NCBI GenBank assembly: GCA_021809225.1 | Contig: JAKBAL010000025.1 | Span: forward strand, 1 to 11,483 | Length of the DNA stretch: 11,483 nt | Source of the DNA: Pseudomonadota bacterium | GTDB taxonomy: Bacteria; Pseudomonadota; Alphaproteobacteria; UBA9655 | Direction of reading: 5' to 3' | Shown: in pieces, positions 1 to 6,386 of the stretch | How positions within the stretch are numbered: the stretch's first letter is position 1 | Layout of the letters: each line of letters begins with the position of its first letter | The notes under the pieces: model-generated | What the model saw: only the letters and a program-made list of their open reading frames with translations | Databases searched by the model: none | Told to the model about the DNA's origin: nothing | Translations under genes and position numbers: made by a program

Positions 1-642
1 AAAAAAGTTGTCAAAGAAATCCAAGATAAAGGTGGCCATGCACAATTTTGGCATTTGAATACGTCAGATGAAAAAGAGGTCCAAAAAGTCTTCAGCGAAG
101 TAAGCAAAGAGTTCGGGAAAATTGATATTCTTGTTAATAACGCAGGAATCCCAGGGGCTAATAAACCTACCCATGAAATCAGTGAACAAGAATGGGATGC
201 AGTCATGGCGATCAATGTTAAGGGAGTTTTCTTTTGTACAAAGCATGTGATCCCTTACTTACAAAAAAATAAGCAGGGCAGTATTATCAACTTATCCTCT
301 ATCTATGGACTTGTCGGTGCACGTGATATTCCTATCTATCATGCCTCTAAGGGGGCTGTTCGATTGATGTCAAAGACTGATGCTATGTTCTATGCAAAAG
401 ATAAAATAAGAGTCAATTCCATTCACCCTGGTTTTATCTGGACGGCCTTTACAGAAAGTTTTGGTGAAAAATTTCCTGGAGGCATTGAAGCCTATCGTAA
501 ACACATGGGTGGTTTACATCCCTTAGGGCACATGGGGGAACCTGATGACATTGCTTATGGCGTCCTCTATCTTGCCTCCGAGGAATCCAAATTCATGACC
601 GGCAGTGAACTTGTCATTGATGGAGGCTACACGGCGAGATAG
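1..642 (+). CDS. Short-chain dehydrogenase/reductase (SDR), 5'-truncated by the window edge
   Basis: An NAD(P)-dependent oxidoreductase of the classical SDR family. The reading frame is open from base 1, giving 213 visible codons before the TAG stop, so the start and roughly the first 35-40 residues, including the TGxxxGxG cofactor motif, lie outside the window. Counting visible codons, NNAG is at 46-49, the catalytic Ser at 100 (INLSS), and the YxxxK pair Tyr113/Lys117 (YHASK). The Ser-Tyr spacing of 13 is the family norm. The C-terminal part has the usual HPGFIWT and TGSELVIDGGY segments. The gene ends 3 nt before the MaoC/phosphotransacetylase start, so the two are co-transcribed. The neighbourhood suggests a 3-hydroxyacyl-CoA, 3-oxoacyl or hydroxybutyrate-type substrate, but the closest subfamily by eye is the alcohol/hydroxysteroid-type SDRs, and the substrate cannot be fixed from sequence. 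An internal TTG at 55 is not the true start, because family-like sequence continues upstream of it. Confidence 0.93.
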   Translation, partial: KKVVKEIQDKGGHAQFWHLNTSDEKEVQKVFSEVSKEFGKIDILVNNAGIPGANKPTHEISEQEWDAVMAINVKGVFFCTKHVIPYLQKNKQGSIINLSSIYGLVGARDIPIYHASKGAVRLMSKTDAMFYAKDKIRVNSIHPGFIWTAFTESFGEKFPGGIEAYRKHMGGLHPLGHMGEPDDIAYGVLYLASEESKFMTGSELVIDGGYTAR

Positions 643-645
643 GAC

Positions 646-2049
646 ATGGAATATATTGAAAACAAGACATTTGATGAGATTAAAATTGGGGAGTCTGCCG
701 AACTTGTGCGCACCCTCACAAGAAATGACATAGAATTATTTGCTGTTATGTCAGGGGATGCTAATCCTGCGCATTTGGATGAAGAGTTTGCGCACAGTGA
801 CCTATTTCATAAAATTGTCGTTCACGGCATGTGGGGAGGGGCTCTTATTTCTACTATTTTAGGGATTGAGCTTCCAGGTCCCGGAACCATATATATTGGG
901 CAATCCTTAAACTTTAAAAAACCAATCGGCATAGGGGACACTGTAACCGTCAGACTGACAGTTAAAGAAAAGAATCCTTCAAATAAGGACATCACTTTTC
1001 TTTGTTTGATAACAAATCAAAAGAATGAAGAAGTTACCAGTGGCACGGCTGTTGTTCGAGCCCCTACCGAAAAAATTAGGCGTCCCCGAATTGAACTCCC
1101 ACACATTGTTCTCCGCAAACCTGGAGAGCTGTATAAAAACCTTATTAAAATTCTTCATAACATTGAGCCAGTTAAAACCGCCGTCATCCATCCCGTTGAT
1201 GAAGTATCTTTATTAGGTGCGATTGAATCAGCTCAAGCTAAACTCATTATTCCTATTTTAGTTGGCCCAGAAAACAAAATCTGCGCTGCAGCTAAGAGGC
1301 TTAAACTTGATTTAAGTCCCTATGATATTATTTCAACGCCTCATAGTCAGGCTGCAGCCGAAAAAGGTGTTTTTCTTGCTCGAGAAGGCCAGGTGGGAGC
1401 CTTGATGAAGGGTGCCCTACACACCGATGAGCTGATGCACGCTGCTTTAAACAAAGAATCTGGAATTCGTACCGAACGACGAATGAGTCATGTTTTTGTC
1501 ATGGATATCCCAAACTACCCAAAATTAATTCTTGTCAGTGATGCGGCCATTAACATTTATCCAACCCTTGAAGACAAAAAAGATATCATTCAAAATGCTA
1601 TTGATACGGCAATAGCCATAAATATTCTCTCTCCGAAAATTGCTCTTCTTTCGGTTGTAGAAACTGTTTCCTCTAAAATTCAAAGCACGCTTGATGCTGC
1701 AGCTCTTTGCAAAATGGCGGATCGCGGACAAATCAAAGGGGGAATTTTGGATGGACCGCTCGCCTTTGATACTATTGTTTCAAAAGAAGCAGCAAAGATT
1801 AAAGGAATTATTTCTCCTGTTGCAGGACAAGCGGATGTGATTATCACTCCTGATTTAGAGTCAGGGAATATGCTTGTTAAACAATTAGAGTACTTAAGTG
1901 ATGCTCAAAGTGCTGGGATTGTTCTCGGGGCTAAAGTCCCTATTATATTGACGAGCCGTTCTGACACCCCTATTACACGTTTGGCTTCAAGTGCTCTCGC
2001 TGTCATTATGGCTCATAGGAATCTTGCTTCAAAATTAATAAAATTATGA
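646..2049 (+). CDS. Bifunctional MaoC-type enoyl-CoA hydratase / phosphate acyltransferase
   Basis: A 467-residue two-domain cytosolic enzyme. Residues about 8-150 form a MaoC/hydratase-2 hot-dog domain with the signature SGDANPAHLDEEFA, in which Asp38 and His43 are the expected catalytic pair for hydration of trans-2-enoyl-CoA to (R)-3-hydroxyacyl-CoA. Residues about 170-460 form a PTA/PTB domain that swaps CoA for phosphate on a short acyl group; segments such as STLDAAALCKMADRGQ and GILDGPLAFD are typical of this fusion family. Its length matches the known bifunctional family, so the fusion is not a local oddity. It starts 3 nt after the SDR stop, and its TGA overlaps the ATG of an acetate-kinase-like remnant (ATGA). 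In intact operons the acyl-phosphate made here passes to acetate/propionate kinase for ATP synthesis. Here that partner appears broken, so the fate of the acyl-phosphate is unclear. A role in short-chain acyl-CoA or polyhydroxyalkanoate metabolism is inferred from context. Confidence 0.93.
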   Translation: MEYIENKTFDEIKIGESAELVRTLTRNDIELFAVMSGDANPAHLDEEFAHSDLFHKIVVHGMWGGALISTILGIELPGPGTIYIGQSLNFKKPIGIGDTVTVRLTVKEKNPSNKDITFLCLITNQKNEEVTSGTAVVRAPTEKIRRPRIELPHIVLRKPGELYKNLIKILHNIEPVKTAVIHPVDEVSLLGAIESAQAKLIIPILVGPENKICAAAKRLKLDLSPYDIISTPHSQAAAEKGVFLAREGQVGALMKGALHTDELMHAALNKESGIRTERRMSHVFVMDIPNYPKLILVSDAAINIYPTLEDKKDIIQNAIDTAIAINILSPKIALLSVVETVSSKIQSTLDAAALCKMADRGQIKGGILDGPLAFDTIVSKEAAKIKGIISPVAGQADVIITPDLESGNMLVKQLEYLSDAQSAGIVLGAKVPIILTSRSDTPITRLASSALAVIMAHRNLASKLIKL

Positions 2050-2225
2050 AGCATGCTGCTCTCGCCCTTAATTCTGGATCATTGAGTATAAAATTTACCC
2101 TTTATTCGATGGGGAAGGGTCCAATCGATCCTATTCTTCTCTGCCCGCTAAGAGAGTGCTGTTACTGTGATGAAAAACCCCCACAAAAATACTTTGTGGG
2201 GATTTTACTCTATTTTTTCATATAA
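2046..2225 (+). pseudogene. ackA: Acetate/propionate kinase (ackA) 5' remnant
   Basis: A 59-codon ORF starts at the ATG that overlaps the upstream TGA stop, exactly where acetate kinase lies in comparable operons. Its first 20 or so residues contain LALNSGSLSIKFTLY, which matches the conserved AckA N-terminus (consensus roughly LVLNSGSSSIKFxLF, the first phosphate-binding motif of the ASKHA fold). After about codon 30 the resemblance stops. The rest of the frame reads through a terminator hairpin (2179-2201) and ends at TAA 2223-2225. Acetate kinase is normally about 390-400 residues, so some 1.1 kb is missing and no kinase activity is possible. An internal or 3' deletion that left the promoter-distal terminator in place is the simplest reading. 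The translation start may still be used through coupling. An unrelated short protein is less likely because of the motif and the position. Confidence 0.72.
2179..2201. terminator. Bidirectional rho-independent terminator between convergent operons
   Basis: A perfect 9-bp stem (CCCCACAAA paired with TTTGTGGGG) closes a 5-nt loop (AATAC). An A-rich stretch precedes it (2173-2177) and ATTTT plus a further T-run (2214-2218) follows it, so a U-tract exists on both strands. It lies between the + strand SDR/phosphotransacetylase operon and the - strand thiolase, and can stop transcription from both sides. It sits inside the open frame of the ackA remnant, which supports that frame being degenerate. 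Confidence 0.8.
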
Positions 2226-2236
2226 TTAACGGCATG

Positions 2237-2258
2237 AGAGGATTCTGGTTAATCCTCT
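2237..2258. repeat. Perfect inverted repeat over the thiolase stop codon
   Basis: AGAGGATT (2237-2244) and AATCCTCT (2251-2258) form an 8-bp stem with a 6-nt loop (CTGGTT). The TAA stop of the thiolase gene (2249-2251, - strand) falls inside the structure. No T-run follows on either strand, so it is not a classic terminator. It may be an accessory 3'-end hairpin that protects or pauses the thiolase transcript ahead of the terminator at 2179-2201. Confidence 0.4.
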
Positions 2259-3439
2259 ACTCTCTCAACAGCCATTGCAACCGCTTCGCCACCCCCAATG
2301 CAGAGGGAGACCACACCGTTTTTCTTGTTATGCGTCTTAAGAGCATATAGCAGTGTGGTGAGAAGCTTTGCTCCCGTTGCGCCGATGGGATGACCGAGCG
2401 CACAGGCGCCACCGTGGACATTGACGTTCTTGTGCGTGAGTCCCAAATCTTTCATGACGGCCATAACGACAACGGCAAACGCTTCATTAATTTCATAAAA
2501 ATCAACTTCGTCCTTGCTCCAACCCGCTTTCTTAAGGACTTTTTCAATTGCCCCACTGGGAGCCACTGTGAACCATTCAGGTTCGCGTGAATGTTGAACA
2601 TGAGCAACAATTTTGGCAAGGGGTTTAAGATGGCGCTTTTTTGCTTCACTTTCTGTCATTAAGACCACTACCGCCGCTCCATCGCTGATCGAGCTAGAAT
2701 TAGCCGCTGTTACCGTACCCTCTTTTTTAAAAGCTGATTTAAGGAGAGGAATTTTATCAAAATTAACTTTTTTAGGAGGTTCATCTTCATCAACCGTGAG
2801 GGTTTCTTTTTTAGTGGAGACCAAGACAGGCACAATTTCTTCTTTAAAATAACCTTTTGCCAGTGCGTCAAGGGCCCGTTTATCTGTTTCAATAGCATAA
2901 GCATCTTGCTGTTCTCGGGTGAAACCGTATTTTTCAGCCGTTTTTTCTGCAAAAACACCCATAGAGGTGCCCCCTGTAAGCGCATCCTCCAAGCCATCAA
3001 GGAGCATATGATCGAGGACTTGATGAGTCCCCATACGCAGGCCTGCGCGTGCTCCAGGCAACAGGTAGGGAGCATTCGTCATGCTTTCCATTCCTCCTGC
3101 AATTGCAATGTTTATAGACCCTGCTCGGATTAAATCATGGGCCACCATCACCGACTTTAAGCCAGACCCACAAACTTTATTAAGTGTCATACAGGCCACT
3201 TTTTTTGGAAGCCCAGCATGGAGGGCGGCTTGACGAGCGGGAGCTTGTCCCAATCCTGCAGGCAAGACACACCCCATGAGGACTTCATCAATATCTTCTC
3301 CTGAAATTTTTGCCGCCTCTAAAGCGCCCTTTATGGCCGCTGTGCCGAGTTGTATTGAGCTCATGTTTTGATAAACACCTTGGAATGAACCTGTAGGTAG
3401 GCGTTTAGCAGCAACAATAACAATGGATTCTTCGACCAT
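2249..3439 (-). CDS. Acetyl-CoA C-acetyltransferase (biosynthetic-type thiolase)
   Basis: A 396-residue cytosolic thiolase that reversibly condenses two acetyl-CoA to acetoacetyl-CoA, or cleaves short 3-oxoacyl-CoA. All catalytic elements are visible: nucleophilic Cys90 in NKVCGSGLKS, His350 in GGACALGHPIGATGAK, and the second Cys380 in CIGGGEAVAMAVE. The length is that of the PhaA/AtoB/acetoacetyl-CoA thiolase group rather than the longer FadA/FadI forms. The ATG start is set by an AAGGAG ribosome-binding site 6 nt upstream (3446-3451). It is the last gene of the leftward block, 76 nt after the enoyl-CoA hydratase, and no terminator is evident in that gap, so co-transcription is likely, although its own promoter cannot be excluded. 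With the hydratase it supplies two steps of short-chain beta-oxidation; the alternative is the first step of polyhydroxybutyrate or ketone-type synthesis. Sequence alone does not separate these. Confidence 0.95.
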   Translation of the reverse strand: MVEESIVIVAAKRLPTGSFQGVYQNMSSIQLGTAAIKGALEAAKISGEDIDEVLMGCVLPAGLGQAPARQAALHAGLPKKVACMTLNKVCGSGLKSVMVAHDLIRAGSINIAIAGGMESMTNAPYLLPGARAGLRMGTHQVLDHMLLDGLEDALTGGTSMGVFAEKTAEKYGFTREQQDAYAIETDKRALDALAKGYFKEEIVPVLVSTKKETLTVDEDEPPKKVNFDKIPLLKSAFKKEGTVTAANSSSISDGAAVVVLMTESEAKKRHLKPLAKIVAHVQHSREPEWFTVAPSGAIEKVLKKAGWSKDEVDFYEINEAFAVVVMAVMKDLGLTHKNVNVHGGACALGHPIGATGAKLLTTLLYALKTHNKKNGVVSLCIGGGEAVAMAVERVED

Positions 3440-3445
3440 GGTGTT

Positions 3446-3451
3446 CTCCTT
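3446..3451 (-). promoter_or_regulatory. Ribosome-binding site of the thiolase gene
   Basis: AAGGAG on the - strand, 6 nt before the thiolase ATG. It is a strong Shine-Dalgarno, in contrast to the coupled starts of the genes upstream, and suggests that the thiolase is translated independently. Confidence 0.75.
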
Positions 3452-3515
3452 ATTTGTTTTTTCTGAGCAGTAGCTTAAGAGTCCCTTGTTAAAATAAAGT
3501 TAAGAGGAGTAAATC

Positions 3516-4292
3516 CTACTTATCTTTAAATGCAGGAGATCTTTTGTCGATAAAAGCAGCCATCCCTTCTTTCTGATCTTCGAGAGCAAAGGTAGACTGG
3601 AAAAGACGCCTTTCAAACAGCAGACCTTCGGCAAGAGGGGTTTCAAAAGCTCGTCTGATTGACTCCTTAATCATCATCACAATAGGTAAAGAATATGAGC
3701 CAATTTTTTGGGCAACGGCAAGCACTTCCTCTTTCAACTGATCTGCAGGAACAACGCGACTCACAAGGCCCGCTTGTTCAGCCTCTCTAGCGTTCATCAA
3801 ACGACCTGTTAAACACAGATCCATCGCCTTTGATTTTCCCACAGCACGGGTTAAACGCTGAGTCCCTCCAGCCCCTGGAAGTGTTCCAATGGTAACTTCT
3901 GGTTGACCAAATAGAGCTGTATCAGAAGCAATAATGATATCACACATCATGGCAATCTCACATCCTCCCCCGAGAGCATAACCAGAAACTGCCGCTATAA
4001 TCGGTTTGCGACAAGCACTGACTGTCTCCCACCCTTTCGTAATAAAATCTTCTAGATACGCATTCATATAGGTTTTAGATTGTATTTCCTTGATATCTGC
4101 GCCTGCAGCAAAAGCTTTTTCAGATCCCATTAAGATGATGCAGTGAGTCTCAGGATTTTCTTCGCATCTTTTTAAGGCATCCCCTAAGTCTTTGATAAGG
4201 CCTTCACAAAGTGCATTGAGGGTGTGAGGACGATTGAGGGTGATGACAGCTACCCTTCCTATGTTCTCAAAAAAAATAAACTCATAGGTCAT
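3516..4292 (-). CDS. Enoyl-CoA hydratase (crotonase, ECHS1-like)
   Basis: A 258-residue crotonase-family enzyme that adds water to trans-2-enoyl-CoA to give (S)-3-hydroxyacyl-CoA in fatty acid beta-oxidation. The two catalytic glutamates are present: Glu112 in LGGGCEIAMMCD and Glu132 in FGQPEVTIGT, spaced by 20 as in rat mitochondrial crotonase (Glu144/Glu164). The oxyanion-hole segments AFAAGADIKEI (60-70) and SGYALGGG are intact, and PGAGGTQRLTRAVGK follows. Overall it looks very like the mitochondrial enzyme. I chose the ATG at 4292, which overlaps the LysR TGA by 4 nt (ATGA), because the protein then begins MTYEF, gives the normal family length, and has a GGGGAAAG purine stretch upstream. 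A longer frame from 4352 adds 20 residues without family character inside lysR. Translation is probably coupled to the LysR gene. Confidence 0.94.
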   Translation of the reverse strand: MTYEFIFFENIGRVAVITLNRPHTLNALCEGLIKDLGDALKRCEENPETHCIILMGSEKAFAAGADIKEIQSKTYMNAYLEDFITKGWETVSACRKPIIAAVSGYALGGGCEIAMMCDIIIASDTALFGQPEVTIGTLPGAGGTQRLTRAVGKSKAMDLCLTGRLMNAREAEQAGLVSRVVPADQLKEEVLAVAQKIGSYSLPIVMMIKESIRRAFETPLAEGLLFERRLFQSTFALEDQKEGMAAFIDKRSPAFKDK

Positions 4293-5200
4293 AGTGAAAC
4301 TTTCCCCATGCTGGCTTTCTCTTTTCGTGCTTCTTGGCTCAAGAACGTCCAAAGTTGTTCAATCCTTTTTGAATCTTTCAACTGGCGAGGATAAATAAAA
4401 TAAAACCGCACATGAGGACTTTCTATTTCAGGAAGAATTTGCACAAGATTTTCACATTTTGCAGCAATATAGGTAGGCAAGCATCCGATTCCACTGCCGG
4501 CCTCAACAGCTCGAGCCACCCCATATAAGTTATTAATAGAAAGATAGGGCTCTCGTCTTACACCAGGGGGTGTTCCGCATGTTAAAAGCCAATTTGCATC
4601 ATCGAAGGGCAGCATTTCTTTATCACTAAAGACAACGAGCCGATGGCAATCTAAATCTTGCGGTTTTAAGGGCACCCCAAATTTTAATAAATAATTACGA
4701 CTTGAATAAATAGAAAGGTCTCTGCATACTAATTCTTTATAGATCAATCCTCTATCCTCTGTTACGGAGGAGCTGATGGCCACATCTGATTCAGGAACTG
4801 TCAAATCGACAGGATTATCACTTAACCTTAATGTTAATCGGGTTTCAGGATATTGAGCCAAAAATTGATGGAGACGCGGGGCTACCCAAGCTGTTCCAAA
4901 TCCTATAGTTACAGCAATTTTCAGAGAACCTTGTGAGGTTTTCATGTTTTCTGAGATTCTCGCTTGAACCATAGCAAGTTCAGAAAAAACTTCTCTTGCT
5001 GTGCGAAAAAGTAGTTCTCCTTGTTCTGTTAAAATAAGCCCTCGGGCATGACGATGAAAGAGGGGCATTCCTATACGGTCTTCAAGGGTACTGATTTGTC
5101 GACTGATGGCAGATTGACTTATCTGTAAACGCGAAGCTGCGCGAGTAAAGTTTCCCGACTCTGCCACATTATAAAAAACGCGAAGTTTATCCCAATCCAT
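4289..5200 (-). CDS. LysR-type transcriptional regulator
   Basis: A 303-residue DNA-binding regulator. Residues 1-60 form the winged helix-turn-helix, with the HTH around 18-37 (FTRAASRLQISQSAISRQIS) followed by LEDRIGMPLFHRHARGLILTEQG. Residues about 90-295 form the periplasmic-binding-protein-like effector domain. It lies 6 nt downstream of trxB on the same strand and overlaps the enoyl-CoA hydratase start by 4 nt, so it belongs to one transcript with both. It is not divergent from a target gene, so the classic LysR layout gives no clue to its operator. The weak purine stretch GAGGGG lies about 15 nt before the ATG, inside the end of trxB, which points to translational coupling. As I recall, a LysR gene next to trxB recurs in alphaproteobacteria such as rhizobia. 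Effector and targets are unknown; oxidative stress or acyl-CoA supply are both only guesses. Confidence 0.93.
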   Translation of the reverse strand: MDWDKLRVFYNVAESGNFTRAASRLQISQSAISRQISTLEDRIGMPLFHRHARGLILTEQGELLFRTAREVFSELAMVQARISENMKTSQGSLKIAVTIGFGTAWVAPRLHQFLAQYPETRLTLRLSDNPVDLTVPESDVAISSSVTEDRGLIYKELVCRDLSIYSSRNYLLKFGVPLKPQDLDCHRLVVFSDKEMLPFDDANWLLTCGTPPGVRREPYLSINNLYGVARAVEAGSGIGCLPTYIAAKCENLVQILPEIESPHVRFYFIYPRQLKDSKRIEQLWTFLSQEARKEKASMGKVSL

Positions 5201-5206
5201 TGATGT

Positions 5207-6154
5207 CTAAGATATCCCCTCATCTTGTAAAAAGCTGACTACATCAAGAGCTCCCATGCATCCCATCCCTGCTGCTGTTACAGCTTGTCTATAAACTTTA
5301 TCACGAACATCACCTGCTGCAAAAACACCCTTAACTGAAGTTTCAGTTGTGAGGGGAGACCCAACAATATATCCCTCTTCATCTAAGGCAAGCTTTCCTT
5401 TAAAGATTTTTGTGTTGGGAACATGTCCAATGGCGATAAAAAGTCCTTCGATAGCAAGCTCTTGCCTCTCTCCTGTTGTTGTATCCTTAAGGCGTACTCC
5501 TGTCACAGCAAGAGGGTCATTCTTTCCTAAAACTTCTTCTACAACATGATTCCAGATCACTTGAACCTTAGGATTTTTGAAAAGACGTGTTTGTAGAACT
5601 CTTTCGGCACGAAGTTGATCACGCCGATGAATCAGAATTACTTTTGACGCATGGTTGGTCATATATAGAGCTTCTTCAACAGCTGTGTTACCTCCCCCCA
5701 CCACAGCGACTTCCTTGCCCCGAAAGAAAAACCCATCACATGTTGCACACCCTGAGACGCCAAATCCTCTAAACTTCATTTCACTCTCAAGGCCTAACCA
5801 TTTGGCTTGAGCCCCTGTACTAATAATGATTGTTTCAGCCTTATAAACTGCTCCCCCCTCTCCATGACAGATAAAGGGCCGTTTGGATAAATCCACATCT
5901 CGGATGTGATCTTGAATAACTTTTGTTCCCACATGTTCTGCCTGAAGGCGCATTTGCTCCATCAACCAAGGGCCTTGAATGACATCGGCAAACCCTGGAT
6001 AGTTTTCTACATCTGTCGTGATCATTAATTGACCTCCTGGCTCAAGTCCAGCAACAAGCACGGGACCCAAGTTCGCTCGTGCTGCATAAATGGCTGCTGT
6101 ATAGCCTGCAGGCCCGCTTCCTATAATAAGAGTTTTCGTGTAAATTTCGGACAA
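5207..6154 (-). CDS. trxB: Thioredoxin-disulfide reductase
   Basis: A 315-residue cytosolic flavoprotein that passes electrons from NADPH through FAD and a redox disulfide to thioredoxin. The FAD-binding GSGPAG is at residues 12-17. The redox-active CATC (Cys136-Cys139) is followed by DGFFF, the low-molecular-weight TrxB arrangement. The NADPH site GGGNTA is at 153-158, followed by the HRRDQLRAERVLQ segment, and the C-terminal FAD motif AAGDVRD is present. The length matches bacterial TrxB. The start is TTG, chosen because GAGGAGGT lies 7 nt upstream and the family N-terminus (TKTLIIGSGPAG) begins a few codons later, with no ATG available. It heads the leftward block and is followed after 6 nt by the LysR regulator. 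Confidence 0.97.
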   Translation of the reverse strand: MSEIYTKTLIIGSGPAGYTAAIYAARANLGPVLVAGLEPGGQLMITTDVENYPGFADVIQGPWLMEQMRLQAEHVGTKVIQDHIRDVDLSKRPFICHGEGGAVYKAETIIISTGAQAKWLGLESEMKFRGFGVSGCATCDGFFFRGKEVAVVGGGNTAVEEALYMTNHASKVILIHRRDQLRAERVLQTRLFKNPKVQVIWNHVVEEVLGKNDPLAVTGVRLKDTTTGERQELAIEGLFIAIGHVPNTKIFKGKLALDEEGYIVGSPLTTETSVKGVFAAGDVRDKVYRQAVTAAGMGCMGALDVVSFLQDEGIS

Positions 6155-6161
6155 TCTTAGG

Positions 6162-6169
6162 ACCTCCTC
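6162..6169 (-). promoter_or_regulatory. trxB: Ribosome-binding site that fixes the TTG start of trxB
   Basis: GAGGAGGT on the - strand, 7 nt upstream of TTG at 6154-6152. This near-perfect Shine-Dalgarno with ideal spacing supports the non-ATG start and may compensate for the weaker start codon. Confidence 0.8.
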
Positions 6170-6284
6170 AATGAAATATTTTTATGAAAGCTATTGTGCC
6201 AAAATTGAGCAAGAATACTAGAAAAAAGTGAAGTCAAAGTTTATTGAAGGATGAGTCAGCTAAAAGCATGGACACTTTTGCCAG

Positions 6285-6307
6285 AAGTCTCCTTGATCAA
6301 GAGACTT
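6285..6307. promoter_or_regulatory. Operator-like dyad upstream of kdpF
   Basis: A near-perfect inverted repeat: arms AAGTCT (6285-6290) and AGACTT (6302-6307) enclose the 10-bp palindrome CTTGATCAAG (6292-6301), with a single unpaired C at 6291. Its right end overlaps the proposed kdp -35 element. No poly-T tract follows directly, so it fits a protein-binding site better than a terminator. KdpE, or a regulator shared with divergent trxB, would be a candidate ligand; this is inference. Confidence 0.45.
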
Positions 6308-6334
6308 GGTTTCTTTGCCATTTTTTGGCATAAT
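6306..6334 (+). promoter_or_regulatory. Candidate sigma-70-type promoter of the kdp operon
   Basis: TTGGTT (6306-6311) and CATAAT (6329-6334) are separated by 17 nt and lie about 50 nt upstream of the kdpF ATG. The hexamers are only partial matches to consensus, which suits an activator-dependent promoter, since kdp operons are normally switched on by KdpE under K+ limitation. A short inverted repeat TGCCA/TGGCA (6316-6330) falls in the spacer. Confidence 0.4.
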
Positions 6335-6370
6335 AAGGAAAATAAGGGGGCATAAACCCTCATAAAAAAT

Positions 6371-6377
6371 AAGGGAG
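6371..6377 (+). promoter_or_regulatory. kdpF: Ribosome-binding site of kdpF
   Basis: AAGGGAG ends 9 nt before the ATG at 6387. It supports real translation of the 29-codon ORF that follows. Confidence 0.65.
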
Positions 6378-6386
6378 CTCACTATA

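Noticed and set aside
55..642. A start of the SDR gene at TTG 55
   Set aside because: In-frame SDR-like sequence (a helix ending GGHAQFWHLN) continues to base 1, and the cofactor-binding N-terminus is still missing, so the real start is left of the window.
2710..3075. A 121-residue - strand frame inside the thiolase gene
   Set aside because: It is an alternative frame of the intact thiolase with low-complexity Leu/Lys-rich composition and no recognisable motif.
4293..4352. Upstream extension of the enoyl-CoA hydratase to an ATG at 4352 (20 extra residues)
   Set aside because: The extra residues have no crotonase-family character, lie within the lysR coding sequence, and the internal ATG at 4292 gives the normal length with an ATGA overlap.
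6215..6237. TTGACT on the - strand as a -35 element for trxB, with TATTCT as -10
   Set aside because: The spacing is only 14 nt and no acceptable -10 lies 16-18 nt downstream, so I could not place a trxB promoter with confidence.
6251..6355. A 34-codon + strand ORF beginning MSQLKAW in the trxB-kdpF gap
   Set aside because: There is no properly spaced ribosome-binding site, it spans the proposed promoter and dyad, and its sequence is unlike any leader peptide I know.
6344..6375. CCCT at 6357-6360 pairing either with AGGG upstream or with the kdpF Shine-Dalgarno, as a riboswitch-like toggle
   Set aside because: The pairings are only 4 bp, with no larger fold and no known K+ or c-di-AMP riboswitch consensus visible.
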